From positions 2,289,501-2,353,500 of the forward strand of contig JAUIRK010000855.1 in the NCBI GenBank assembly GCA_030549495.1: a stretch of DNA of 64,000 nucleotides, read 5' to 3'. Made by a program: the position numbers and the translations under genes. This document shows positions 44,043 through 57,500 of this stretch, one piece after another. Below the pieces are notes generated by a model. It searched no databases and was not told the DNA's origin. It was given only the letters and a program-made list of their open reading frames with translations. The first letter of the stretch is position 1. Each line of letters begins with the position of its first letter. This DNA comes from Nectonema munidae. Its lineage: Eukaryota > Nematomorpha > Nectonematoida > Nectonematidae.

Positions 44043-45152
44043 AGTCAAAACGTCCGAAATCCAAAACGTCCGAAAACTAAAACGTCTGAAACCAAAACCT
44101 CCGAACACCAAAGCGTCCGAATATTATTTATGAGAGTTTCACTAAGAAAACCTGTAAACTTTGAAAGTGATGGCTTGAAAAAGCATGAAAGCCAAATGTT
44201 TAAAAAAGTTTGAATGTTGTATAGATTTTAAATAAATTCAAATTAGGATCTCCTAAACACATACTGATATTTTCAATGAAGATTTCCAATTCATCTAAGA
44301 ATAGATCAACTTCATTTACCGTAGAACTAGGCTTTCTATAAATATTATTGCTGTGGAGTGTGTTGGAAGAAGATATTGGAAGAGTAATTGTAGGTATTTA
44401 AAGTTATTTACTATTTCCATGATTATCACATATCTTATATTTCAAACTTGTATGAATATAAAATGGCTCATAGTCAAAACGTCCGAAACCAAAACGTCCG
44501 AAAACTAAAACGTCCGAAAACCAAAACGTCCATAACCAAAACTTCCGAAAACCAAAACGTCTAGAAATCATTACCTCACAAAACGAAATTTTTTAGTATA
44601 ATCCTTCATGCCTGTTTGATTTCTTATGTTTTCAAGTATTTCATGTCGAACTTATCTATCTGATAACGAACTAAAGCGTTGCATACTTTCAACACGCTCT
44701 TACTCATCAAAGTTGGCAATATGTAGTTCCATCACCAGATTGTATTGGTCTGAAAAAAAGTTTTGTCCATATTTCAGTGTCCATAATTCTTTTATTTTAA
44801 AACTACACGATTTGAATCGATTTTAAGAGATTGAAATGAATTTTTATCTACTCCATTAAAAGGATGTGTTTTCATTAAAAATTGAACATTAAGATTTCAT
44901 TTAAATCTAAAATGTGTAAAGTTTTAGAAATTTTATAATTTTAAATAAAAAAAGTTTTGTGCTCAATTTTTCAGGTTTTTCCTGAACAATTTTGATTCTC
45001 GAAAAAAAAAAGTTTTTTAGTGTTCAGATACTGTTAATCTAATTTTCGGACCTTTTGGTTTCCGACGTATTGGTTTTCGGACGTTTTGGTTTCCGACGTT
45101 TTGGATTTCGCACGTTTTGGTTTCGGACGTTTTGGATTTCGGACCTTTTGTC
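44043..45152. mobile_element. foldback-like module(s) with AAAACGTCCGAAACC arms
   Basis: Left arm 44043-44125, a second left-facing arm 44472-44566, and an inverted right arm 45043-45152. All consist of 12-18-bp variants of AAAACGTCCGAAAMC in tandem. Both left arms open with AGTCAAAACGTCCGAAA. The right arm read inward starts GGACAAAAGGTCCGAAATCC. The unit sits inside the Tigger transposase relic, so it is younger. No transposase is recognised in the 1-kb interior. Resembles Foldback architecture; the family is not one I can name. Confidence 0.65.
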
Positions 45153-45963
45153 CAGGGACCCATCAAACTGTTTCAAACATGCTGGATTTTCCAAATTCTC
45201 TCAACGAAAACACAATTGACCGCACTGAAAATGAAGACAAAGACACCGATGTTAATACAAAAAGCAAACGAAGCGGGGATCTTTGTTTGTTCTTTTGAGG
45301 ATAGAACAAGAAGTTTAATGAAAGCGACCAAGATTCAGAAGATTCTGAAATATCTTTAAATCAAGTTCCAAGCACGTCAACAGCATTGAATTTATGCTCA
45401 GACTTCAGACTTTTTTTTCAAATGCACCAAAATTCTTCTCATATTTACATAACAAAAATGGAAAGATTTATTGAAAATGTTAGAAATAACAAATTGAAAG
45501 AATGTGTAATTGAAGACTATTCTTCATCTAAAAGTTTAAATTAGTGTTTTTAGTGAGGATTTTTAATTAATAAATGAAATACATCTTTGTATTTTTGTTT
45601 CGGGCTTCGCTTGTGTCGAAGTTTTTAAGACGTCCCTTGAAGTTCGACACAACGAGATTTTACTGTATATATATTTTTTTCTTTTAGATTTACTAACATT
45701 GTTTTTTGAATATTTTAATTTTTGAATTTTATAAATTACAAATAGCGAAACAAATACATATTTATTATTTTTAAGTTTTCTAAAAATATGAAATACTCTT
45801 TTATCTACTATATAAAGTTTATTTTTAAGATATAATTTTTTTTCAATGAGTTAAATCCAAAGAAAAAAGATAAAAAATTTATTAAAAGATTATAAATTTA
45901 AAATAAGCTGAAAATTCAAAATTTTTCGTTTAGAATATATTTAAAAATTTCAGTTGTACAAAA

Positions 45964-46007
45964 TTTTGGTTTTAGTTTCTGAGATGTTGGTTTCAGAGAT
46001 TTTGACT
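45964..46007. repeat. decayed inverted phrase-repeat arm
   Basis: Minus strand: AGTCAAAATCTCTGAAACCA then ACATCTCAGAAACTAAAACC. Same opening and rhythm as the AAAACGTCCGAAACC arms but mutated at CG positions. Possible partner of 41617-41690. Confidence 0.5.
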
Positions 46008-46588
46008 AGGAAGCATTTATAAAACTTATCTAAATTTTGAAAAGAAAATCTGAGTAGACATAATAAGGCAATCTAACATGATCAAAAAGAATTTTTAGAT
46101 GTTTTTTTTACCTTGTGAATAAATTCTTCCAATAATTTGGAATATACAATCATTGTATCCTTGGGTGATTTTTCACGCATTATACTTTTTGAACTTTGAC
46201 AAATAACCTGTTTCAATTAATCAAAAATTAAACTTTATCTATATTTGTCCATTTTAAAATATAAAATTTAAAAATGAATTTAGTTTAAAAATAAAACGTA
46301 AATGAGTTAAAATTAAGTTAAATTACAGTTTTTACCGGTGCGAGAAATTTCACCATTTTTACATTGTAAATATATGAATTGCTCACTACTGAAATAAATG
46401 CACAAATGAAGTGAAATTATACTGTCACAATAATATACTTATTCAAATGTTAATTGAATTTCATTGGTGAATATAATTAAAAAATAGATTCAATTTCAAA
46501 AATGTTCAATATTATTACCCATATAAAAATATCACCGTATATTAAACATATTAATCACATCGTCATATAGTTATCAACAATTCAGAGT

Positions 46589-46660
46589 CGCCTATGGCTT
46601 ACCGGTGGAAGCGTAGGATCTCGACCCAGATGACCTGGGTTCGATTCCTGATCATCGCTA
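46589..46660 (+). repeat. second tRNA-like SINE head
   Basis: GCCTATGGCTTACCGGTGGA has an A-box match (TGGCTTACCGG), and GGTTCGATTCC about 40 bases on is a perfect B box. A downstream A-run near 46700 could be the tail. The T-stem and acceptor stem do not pair, so this is a SINE or tRNA pseudogene, distinct from the other SINE family here. Confidence 0.55.
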
Positions 46661-46771
46661 TCCCTACAATCTATCCAGTTATGCAAGATAACGAGAACCA
46701 AAAAAAAACTTTTTTATAAGCTATATAATAATAAGCTTATTATATCTGATGATACTTTTTCCGTTTGAATA

Positions 46772-47300
46772 TTGAATCTTACGTTGTCGTATATATTCTT
46801 CTTTTCCTTTGTTCTTGGAAAAACGAAAATGCCTTTTGAAAGTGATGAGGAACCAATAGATAGCTGGTCTGACTCTGAAGAAGAGTTTGTTCAAGAAGTG
46901 ATAATTTGGGAATGGTGTAAAAATAATTTTTTTTACCAATTTTATAATAATATTACTATCAATATATGCAATTTGAGAGCTTATACTCAATTTTTTTAAA
47001 TAAATAAATTTTTACAATATATTTTTGTTTTATGCCAGTAATACCAATATTCGGATAATATGTAAGCTATTGATACAGAGAACTTAAAAATCTTTCGGTT
47101 AAGGTGATTTTTAGTCAGATGTTTTGACTTTATTGAAAGTGAATTTTATGCTAAAATAGTAAATTTACTATCCCTTGATGATATTTTAAATATCAAAAAT
47201 AGTAAACTTATTTATTCATTGTTAAAGGTTAATTTTGTAACCACTTTTGTTTCAGAGATTCTTAAACAAGTGTCAAATAAATTGTCAAAGGATAAAAACA
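46772..47300 (+). repeat. dispersed repeat with acidic coding remnant, copy 1
   Basis: 46915-47250 aligns with 60635-60960 (shared TAATATTACT, AATAAATAAATWTTTACA, GATACAGAGAA and AAAATAGTAAATTTAC in order). Just upstream, a frame reads MPFESDEEPIDSWSDSEEEF, typical of the acidic start of a piggyBac-type or other transposase, but the rest is lost. Family not established. Confidence 0.5.
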
Positions 47301-48070
47301 TTAGATTGAGCACAAACACCCTCAATATTGTAGGTTAATTTAGAGCTGAAAATTTTATTCCTGGTGAAGTTGGAGTATCAAAGTTAGGCTTCAATAATTC
47401 CTTCATGAAAATGATCAATTAAAATGCGAATCACGAAGAAAAACTTATTTACAAAGATGATTGGACTGGTATTGAAGAACTCACTCTGAAAGCGTATATA
47501 CTTATTTTACTTTTAAGGAGTTATCCATTTCTTATGGAGAAATTGTGTCAACCATTTATGGGATGAGCATTTTGGAAGATCATTTTCAAAGCTGCCTTTG
47601 AAATCGAGGGCCGTGATTCGATGACGAAAAAAGACAGAAAAGAAATCTTCTCCAATCATTAAATCATGTGGAAATTGATTTGGAAATTTGCAATACTCAA
47701 AATTCAGAAATCTGATGCGGCATGTCGTGTGGAAACTAGTGTATCAGTACTAGTTGTATCAGTTGGACATCCTTGATCTAGAGTCTAGACTGATGAACCA
47801 AGTCTCGATACAAATGGATCTCAAGGCAAAAATTGGAATTTTGAGAATTGATGTTTGGGTTTATGCAAGAAAGTTGCTTGATCAAGCTCACGAAAAAACC
47901 CAAAGACAAAGAATTATTTTAGATTTAGTTCAGAACGAATTCGTAACAAGAAACATTTTTGCAGGGGCAAATATAAAAAAGATTACGATCAGATCCTATA
48001 TGTTCTCTTTATCCCTAAATTCTTTCATTTGTAAAAGAGGCAATTCATATGTGCTAAGATTTATCTAAAT
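47301..48070 (+). pseudogene. unidentified coding remnant with dispersed repeat (47703-47832)
   Basis: Protein-like stretches in changing frames: AENFIPGEVGVSKLGFNNS (about 47343-47400), then MDLKAKIGILRIDVWVYARK and LLDQAHEKTQRQRI (47810-47930). The 47703-47832 segment is the uninserted partner of 40506-40966. Suggests an ORF of a repeated element, class unknown. Confidence 0.35.
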
Positions 48071-51000
48071 TGATAAAATAATTGCAATTGTGTGTAAATG
48101 TTTTCTGCAATTTTATCAGAATTATTATTAATCCGAAAAATTTGGGAGCGTCAACTACCTTTCGCCAAGTCTGGTTATGAACCTGTTCCGGGAGCTCAAT
48201 TTTAGAAATCTTCTTTGCGATAACTTTTATTATACGCACACATTCTTGGAATCATGAATAGAAATTCATGCCAAAAAAAGAACTTGGAAATCTACCTTTC
48301 AGCTTAACTAATTTTTTTTCTTTAGTACAATATGTGCCTAAGAATATAAAATAGTTCATCTCTCAAACATCCTTCATCACGATAAAAATGTTTCTTTCAA
48401 AATCAAAGATCCTGCAGAAAGTATATAAACTTCAATGAAATAGGATAGCAATTGAAATCTTCTTTTCTGAATAAATATTTTGTTGATACACACTGGAATT
48501 GATAAGTATTAATAAAAATAAAAAAAACTTTTTATTTCTTTGTTTTATTATTTTTTTGCAAAAAAAAGTGGTCAAACGACTAAATATAATATGATTAAAT
48601 AATTTTACAAATTTATTTCTTTTTATCAAATTGCCACATGTGTGGATATGCTTTAAAAAATCTATATTTAATAAATATAAATTACTAAATACATTGAAAA
48701 TTTCGGGAAAAGACGTCGAGAAAATTATTTTGCTGAATCAACAAGAACCCGGTTTAGTTTTTTGTGGGTTTATTAAAATTTGGCGGTTTTAGGTACAACT
48801 TGATTTGTCTTGAGATTTTTCGAGTCTCATTTCACCAGACTTCTGGCATTTTTCTGCTTCCCAACTTTCTATATAATCTAATACTAAATAATTAAAAAAT
48901 AAATCTACTATATAAAGTTTATTTTTATAAAAAAAAATAAACAAAAAATAAACACGTTGTAATTTTATAATAAAGATGAATACTTTATTTTCCTATATTT
49001 TTATTCAATCGAAAATTAAAAAACCTTTAATTTGAAATATGAATCAAACTTTTTGCTAAAATCGTTCAGTGAGGTTTTAAAAAAGTTAAAAATCAGTTAA
49101 AAACTTTAAATAGTTAAGAAAAAGGAGAAATCCTTCACTTTTTCAAACTTTGAATTGAATTCTTACTTCCATTTAATTTCAATAAACCCTTTCTCACAAT
49201 TTTTTCCACAGATTTCCTAAGGAATGATCATCACCCATTCTTTTATTTTGAGTTTAAGTCCTTAATTGTGAAGAGTATCCAATATTTCATCTCAGATTTA
49301 TGATTAGAAAAAATTGATTGAAATTTTTACTAAATGAAATTCTTATGTAAAAAATCCGTGGTTGAAAAATTATTTGAATATTTGTTTAAACACTGGGTAA
49401 TTATTTTCTAAAAAAACTGGCTATACCCGAATTCCAATTTCTCCGAAAAATAGAAAATTCACCCTTCTTTGAGGAACCCTGTTCTAAACTATGAAAATCG
49501 CTTGCAACTCTTGCAAAATGATTTGATATTTATAAAATCTAAAATTTGTGAATGTGATTTTTTTTATCTCAAAAAAAGAAAATCTAAAAAATGAGTATTT
49601 GCTTTAGATAAATATAAATCAGTTTTATTTTTTGTGTATACCAAAAAAAAATTTTATCGGGAAAACAAAAACTCTATAGTTGTTAGTTCAAATGAAAATG
49701 TAAGAAGAATGGAGTATATATAAAAGTATAGAAATATAATAAACATATATTATTATTTATCACGTTCCCCTACTGAAAATCAAGAGAACAAAGCATTTTT
49801 TAAAAGACGTTATTCTTATTTTTAATTAAATTGTTTAAGAGTATCAACGAGATAGAAATAATAATAATCATACTGACGAATTTTGAAGGTTTTTCTGTTT
49901 TTTTCATTCAATATCCAAAAAAGAAGGAAAAAGAAACATTTTTAGTTCCATATTTTCTCTTTTTATCAATACTGAGTTGTCATTTTCAATTCTATCTTCC
50001 CTAATTTCTATTTCACCTCTCTTTAGCTCTTAAGATTCTTAAGTAATGCGAAATAGAGAACAAATTAAAACTGCAAGAAATCAAATTACAACGTTTTAAA
50101 GTGAAAAATCTTTGAAACATTTTTTTTTAAATTTTAATATATTTTTGATTGACAGCTAAAGCTCGATTTTTATTCAAGAAAATTTTCCACACAAACTCTT
50201 AGTTGCCAATTATTTTAAACGATTTTTAAAGGTATTAGGACAAAATCCCCCTAGCACAAAATCCACCTTGACAGTATCACAGGTGACACATTTATGGGTA
50301 TCTCTATACATGAAAACGTAAGCAAAAAGTCTCTGTAGTAAATTGATTGCTAAAAAATCTTCTGAAAATAGTAGTGTGAACAAAAATAACATATGAGCCG
50401 CTGTTGAGAACCCGTGATATGGTACGATCTTACATATTACGCGACCCTTGATTGAAATCTGCATCCCAAAACACGGTTTCCAATACATATTGCGTATCAT
50501 TCATAATTTTATATAGTAGGGGGGGGGGGGAATGAAATGGGTGTCAGATATTTAGCAATCTTTTCTTCTAACGAGAACATATGCTACAAGTTTGGAGTGA
50601 TTGCTTTAATAAAATTTAATCAAATTTTACAAGTCAAGTAAAATGGGTTACTATATATCGAATGGGAAAGAAATCTCAAAACGACAATTGTTATTAGTGA
50701 AACATGGCTTAAATTAAAAACGACAATATCTATATACTACAATCACGCGAAACAAGAGTTAAAGTTGTCACTTTGACGAGAAAAGCTATAAAGAAATTTT
50801 ATTAAATCAAATCAAATAGTCTAATAAGGGTCAATAATGAGGAAAAAATTTATGTGAAAGAAATCTGAAGAAGACATATGTTTATATAGTATTGGAATGT
50901 GTCTAAATTATCAAAATCACAATATCACAACTACAATGACAGTACACAGAAAACAATGAAATAAAAGTTTGAAGGCAAGATGGAATGAAGTGTGGTTTTG

Positions 51001-54000
51001 TAGAGAAAACTTTGTCTCTTGGGTCTTGTAATATTTGTGCGTCCGTTTGTCGCTTTGTCACTTTGCCCAAATTGGGTGGTCAAGGCTAGCCAATTGGTAT
51101 TCATCTTTTCGTTTTCCAAATCGCAATGGAAGCGCAGGTTTCTTTTCTTCCTTCAGAACCGTTCTCGACTTATAAAAGCCTGGAAATCTTTCTCTTCTCA
51201 ATTCTCGAGATTGTTCCAGAAAATCTTCAGAAATATTAAAATATGAAAGAAAGAGTAGAAGAGTAGAAAGAGTAATTTTTCAAATTAAGAAAGGCAAATC
51301 TTTCCTAACCCTAAAAACAATTCAATAACACTTTAATTTCCAACTAAGTATATTTTATTGTTGGATCTATAGCTTGTATTTAACCTCTTACAAATATCTC
51401 CTAGCACATATGGGTTTGAAGCCGTTAACCTGCTATAAATTTTAGTTAATAAATTTGTATTTAAACAAGTCGTTGCAGTGAGTATGTTAGGTTATTAGTA
51501 AATACTTTTGGACTATATGTAGGGTGAACATATGGCCAAATTTTGGTGGGAAAAAAAGTTTTGTCCCTATTTTTTCCAAAACCTAAAATTCCAGAATTTC
51601 TTTTGTATGTTTTTTATCTTTAAATGATTTATAATATCAAATTAGACGATTTGAAATTATTTGTATTAAAATTTTTTTTGAATAATTCAAAAACTAACTT
51701 TCAGATGCTCACAACAAATGAAAGATAGGAGGTGAAGTTTTTATAAAAAATTCTTTTATATATAACTTTTCTGAGTTACTAAAAATAACTCAATTCAATA
51801 TCTTGTTGGGAGCATCGCAAATATAGCGATTCTTTTTTCTTTGTTTTTTTGGGACAAATCAATTCAAAAAAATAAATTCATAAAACTTCTAGAATCAATA
51901 AAATTTTCATTAATCACATAATCTACATCTAATGAATATTAATGTTTCAAATAATTCATTTAATTTCAAAACGCTTATTTGCACCATGTGAAACTTTTTT
52001 CTTTTTTTTTATTCATTTTTGAAACACTCTGTCGGCTGTGGATGGGCCAATTGAGTTAGTGGATGGGAATTCACAACATTCTTGTTATTATTAAAAAAGT
52101 CCCTGAACATCTTACCAATGAGATTGGAGATGTCTTCAAACGCACAAAGCTTTATCGCAAACAAGAAGATTATCATGACGCTCATTTTTGTACACGACAT
52201 TGCGATTCCCAGAAAAGTCTGGATATAAAATTAAAAAAAATATTAAAAAAAAAAATTAAAAAAAAAATTTTGTAATAGGAGAGAGAGGCAATAAAATTTG
52301 AGGAAATGTGATTTAAAAATTTTTTTTTTTAATTCTGACTATTTTGGGTAGTGGAGTGTTTTCTTCAACTAAAAAAGTATCAGTAATTTTCATTAAAAAC
52401 ACCATTAAGTTTATTAAGATATCTTGTCTTATAAGGAAATAAGGTAAAAAATTTTGTTAAGCTTCTTTTAAACGAAATATTTTATCCGCTTTCAACTTCA
52501 CCCACTCACTTCAGAATGGTGTCTCCTCACTTCCAACTCAAACACGTTAAATTTCATTTACAATTACGGTCTTTCAATCCTTCGTTCCTATCTCCTCAGT
52601 TTTCCTAATGGAAGATGAAATCAAAAAATCTAAATTTACTAAGGTAATAGAAGGAGAGAAATTAACTTAGGCCCAACTATGGGGTTAGATATTGGATTTC
52701 ATATTATAATTAAAACGAACTTGATGTTTAGCATAAACTTTAATGCTTCCAATACTATCAGTCTAAATTGCCTTCATGTTTAAGCGATCAGATTTTGCGT
52801 TATGTGTGGTCTCTTAAAACAGGTTTTTTTCTGGTATTTCCAAAGTTAATAAAACTAGTATTTTTTAGATAGTGTTTGAAAAAAAGTCCATTGTTTTGAC
52901 TTGTTTATTCGAATTTTAAATATATTTTTTTATAAAAAATAATAAAAAAAGAAGAAAAAAGTCGTTGTGTTTTTAATTAAACAAAAGATTTGATAATTGT
53001 AATCGTATATCAACATAATTTTAAACTAAGTAGTTGATGTTTTTATAGTAGATTAAAAAAAATTAATTTAAATATAATTCAGACACAAAATACTAAAATA
53101 AAATCACAAAAAAATTTTTTTTTTGCTTTTTTGTCCATGTGCAATAATAATATGCGTTGACAAGAGAGACACCTGAGGTCCCACTACACTGACGAAAAGT
53201 AAGCCTCCCGTCAATTCCCCACAAAAGAAAATAATTTACTTGAATTCAACTAAATTCCTATTCTATTTAAACTTTGATAGCGCATATATCAAATTAATTT
53301 TGCTTTCTATATGAAGTTTTGTTTTAAATAAAATTATTTTATAACCTGGTTGCCATTTTCTTCTAGCGGCTATTTTGGCCTTGGATACCGACCCTCAAAA
53401 GTCATTCTTGCGCTTTATTCATATATTTATTGCTCTTATCAGTTATATACTGATCCACAAATTGTTTATACCACCTGTGATAACTTTTTATGAAACTTTT
53501 GAAAATAAAGATACATATTATTATTTTTAAATATCATTCCCCAGAAATGAATGATGAAGTAAGTTTTATTTCGGCACTATTCACATCCATGTCAGCAATT
53601 TATTCATCAACATACATTGCACAGTAAAATTAACTTCATCTAAGATAAGAAAGGAAAAAAATGAATTTGTATAAAAGTGGTATTCGAACCAAAACCGAAC
53701 AAAGTTTAAATCGAACCTGACCCGTTAACATTTTCGGAGCATGAAAGAACCGACCCAAAGTTTACTCATCTCTGATCAATCTCTACCAAGCAAAGTTATA
53801 TTTGCAAATATTTTAACATTTTATCAGTTTTTTTTATAAAAAAATTTGTCACTTGTTGACTATTATTTGTTATAGAATTTTATTTTAATTGATACAAAAT
53901 GAAAAAGATATGAGTGAGTTATGAGGAAAAAGTAGGGCAAACTCTGAAGAAAGTGACAGTGTAAGGGAAACTTATTTCAAAGTCAAGGTCAAAGATTTTT

Positions 54001-54187
54001 CGCTTTTTTGAAATATTTTGTGTCAAAAAAGTTAGCAGATAAAAAAATTCAGAATTTCTCAAAACATTTAAGAAAGTTGGGAAGAAAGAACTTTGAAAAA
54101 CCAACAAAATTTAACAAAAATGTTGAAAACACGGCGGCTTGTCTCAAAACCCCAAAACGTACTCTAGGTATGCCATTTAATTCAATA
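48071..54187. other. long AT-rich stretch, no gene recognised
   Basis: About 6 kb without a recognisable exon or intact element. A 12-G run lies at 50519-50530. The segment at 51525-51600 (GGGTGAACATATGGCC then poly-A/T) may be a decayed transposon end. Small frames at 50210-50500 and 52009-52275 show no family resemblance. Confidence 0.5.
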
Positions 54188-54504
54188 CAGTAGACCCTCG
54201 TTAACACGGACACTGATAACTCGGATATCGGATAAGTCGGACCGTGAGCGGAATACAAATGTTTGCCCTCATAGGCTTACAAGGGGTCATTTTCATTGAC
54301 TTTTTTATTTTACTCCTAGGTAGTTCGCGGTCATTCTAAATTTTGACGCTATTCCAAAGCTTATTGTGGCTATAAATGCGTCCAATTTGAAATATTTTTT
54401 TCTACCATATATATATATATACAGTAGACCCTCTGTTATGTCGGACAATCGGGATAGTGGGACACCCTTCTCCCCCATGTGGTCCAACTTAGCGAGGGTC
54501 TACT
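54188..54504. mobile_element. pogo/Tigger-type MITE, 317 bp
   Basis: The left end is CAGTAGACCCTCGTTAACAC at 54188, preceded by TA. The right end (minus strand) is AGTAGACCCTCGCTAAGTTG at 54504. A further inward-type end CAGTAGACCCTCTGTTATGT sits at 54422 after a (TA)n run, so an 83-bp derivative may be nested or duplicated at the right. TIR wording (CAGTAGACCCTCGYTAA) is classic for Tigger-derived MITEs. No coding capacity. Confidence 0.78.
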
Positions 54505-57500
54505 ATATATTGATTATATTGGAAATGAGCAATTTAAAATAATTGCTAATTTTTTCTTCTTCCATGGAACAAGCGATGTCAATACTGGAAATATTTGGGA
54601 ATGAAAAATATCCTATTTTTTGTTACTTTAACTTTAAGTACATATGAAAATTTTGAAATGAATCAAATCTGAGATAATTTAAAAAATTTTTTTTTTTTTT
54701 TTTAAGTATTCCATTTTAAAATTTTGTTTAAATATTCAAAATAAAAGTATCATTCACATCATTTCTATTTTTCAAACTTTCCCTATTTTCAAGGATATAA
54801 TTTTTCATTTTGCCTGGATTGGATTTGTTACTTTTCAAATAATTGTAATAAAATAGTATTTATGTTTTTTTCAATTCACAAAAAAAAATGTTTGAAAGAA
54901 CGTACCTATATGGAAGAACCAAATTGATGTTTACAAAGAAAAGAAACAGTATTGTTTATAAGTGTATCTTTTGATATTTTCAAGTGTATATATACACACG
55001 AACATATATACTCTGGAGTAGTTCAATTAGCATAATGAGATTAGAATATTTAATAAGATTTTATCTTTGTGCATTCAATATGTGAGGACAAATTCAATTA
55101 TTCTATATCAATAATTGAGATTGACAGGAGAGGAGCGAATGAAAATCTGCGATTAAAATTAAAATTGTATATATTTATTTTTTCATTGCAAGTGAAAAAT
55201 TAATACTAAATTCATAATTGGTAGGCAAGAATATTGGATTGACGAAAGATGGCTTTTCTTTTGTTTAAGAGTAAATTATTAATATGGCGCATATTATAGT
55301 ATACAATTTTACTTCTAATAGAAATTTTGTACTGATCTGTATACAAGATGCGCTATCTTCTAGCATAATGTTTATAATAATCATCAAAGGTTTGATTTTA
55401 AAGACAGGATCAAGTCAATATAGTCAGCTTTTGTTTGCCGTTCCGAAAATGACATTTTAAGCAAATTTGGCATATATTTTAAAACTTTTATGACTTTTTT
55501 GTCAATAAAATTGATTTTATCATTATGCTAATAAAATGAATTAATAAAACTAAATTGAAAATTTTATTAAATCTAACAAATATTCCAAATGATATTGAAT
55601 GCCATTTCAATCTAACCAACGCTAGGTATAAAGTTCGTTTTTTCAATGCTTTTCCTTGCATCATGGGACCTGAAACAGGAAGTTCATTGCCGCGTGCTTT
55701 TTGAAACGACTACTAATAAACTGCATCACCATCTTCAAGAATTGAAGAACTAAACCGTTTTCTATTGTTCAATGATGCAGTTTCAAACGCTTTTATATAT
55801 TCTTCCTTTTTTTAAAAATCATTGGCACTTTCCCAATAGCAAACCTTTCCGCCAAACATCGTTGACTTCTATACCTTCTGACATTTTGATTAAAGAAATC
55901 TTGTCTTTGAGGCTTAGCTCATTACATTTTCTTTTATCCATTTCAAAAAAATATTAAAAAATGAATTAAAAAACACAATAAATCTAAAGACGAAAGAAAA
56001 TTTTAGCCACCTGCACTGCAACTATAAAATGAACAAAGGGTAAAAAATAAAAAAAAATAAAAAAAGTATAAATAACAAATCGCTACATCATGGCTTATCA
56101 TTGGTTGGATTCGATTCAACACACATCACATGTTGGACATTAGTAACTTGACAACACACAAACTTGACAATTTATTGGAAGTAAAACAACATCTATAAAA
56201 ATTCTATTCGATTAAATGTCCCTTCGGCCAAATGGCCATTCAGTTAAGTGTCCTGTCACAGTTTCGTGTAAAATTTTTTGACACGGAATATTTTTTTTTA
56301 AACATTTCCAATTAAAATGAAATAGTATATAAACATTCTTTTCGATTAGATGTAGATTATATGATCAGTATAAATTTTATTGATTTCTGTACTTTTTATG
56401 AATTTATTTGTTTAAGCAAATTTTGATAATGCCTAAACTTTATTTTTTTGTGAAAACTAAAATCCTTTTTGTTCAATTATAAATAAATATCAATAGATTA
56501 ATCTGTTTTAGCTTAATACAAAAATATGTGAAACTGATTCATAAAATTCACATCTAATGGAAAAAAATGTTTACCATGTTTAAATTTATTTCCAATTATT
56601 TTATTTGCCCCTAGAAAAAAATGAGTGTTAAAAAATGATCTTATTCATTGGGATACTCTCATACCCAATCACAATATTTGGATAAAAACTCTTCTCCAGC
56701 ATTGAAATCTTTTTATAATTAATACAAAAAAAAATTTTAATTAATAATTTTTTTTATTTTTTTTTATTCTGACGAAAGCTCATAACCACAGACATTAAAA
56801 AAATAAGAAAGAAAAATATGGCATTTTTCTCTCAAAGTCTAGGATCAATGAGTGAAACTCTTGGCCTGATCAATCTCCTTCATTGAATGTTTTGAAGTAT
56901 AGAGTCTAGATTGCTTTTGAAAGGAAAAGATTTTGTTTCATCACTAAACTTAAACTTTTCCCATCTGTACTTTAAGACAGTTTTTCTCAAACTTTTTTCT
57001 TTCATGACCCCTTGTAGCAGTACTAGACACTCTATGACCCTTCAGTATTAAATTTTTGAAAATACATTTTTTACATAATATATATAGATATATTTCAAAA
57101 AGTATTGTACAAATTTTCAAAGTGTAAAAAGGAAAAAAACTTTCATTTCATTGTATTTATGTTTATTAAGAAGTTGCTAGTAAAAATGTCTTAGAGTCTA
57201 ATACTATATGACTGTCCCAAGCGCGGACAAATGTTGGGGTCTAACGATCGGAAGGTCATTCTTCTGTAAAAAAATTCGCCAAAATCTTTCCCCATATTAT
57301 CTAACCTTGGGATAAAAATGAGTGGAAAAAGGGGGGCAAAGGCATGGACCTCCCATATAAATATTGGAAAGGGTGGAGAGAATGAACTTTTCTATAAATT
57401 TTTCATAATAATTTACCTGTTTTTGAGAATTTGTAGAATGTGAATAGCAGCAATGTATTTTTAGATGCAGGCATGCAAAAAATGCGAAACATAGGGAGAA

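Larger units (their letters stand above)
42677..45665 (+). pseudogene. pogo/Tigger transposase relic with nested insertions
   Basis: CENP-B/DDE transposase of the same superfamily as at 77-913 but on the plus strand and older. N-terminal block 42677-43002: LNTLSTWLK, YPDVEEALYLWFKAVRVQNI, GPKLAETF and FKDRYDITLRS. After an insertion the core resumes at 43366: DDQVKTWFD, a first-Asp block YNADEFGLF, KPRCFKGVKETL (about 43635-43670), then YYLPPSTTTSKTQ near 43830-43870. A foldback-like unit interrupts at 44043-45152 and the C-terminus follows to about 45540. The right TIR (minus strand CAGTAAAATCTCGTTGTGTC) ends at 45665, followed by TA. Numerous stops. Confidence 0.85.

Noticed and set aside
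46589..46660. Functional tRNA gene
   Set aside because: A and B boxes are good, but the T-stem and acceptor stem do not pair; better explained as a SINE head or tRNA pseudogene.
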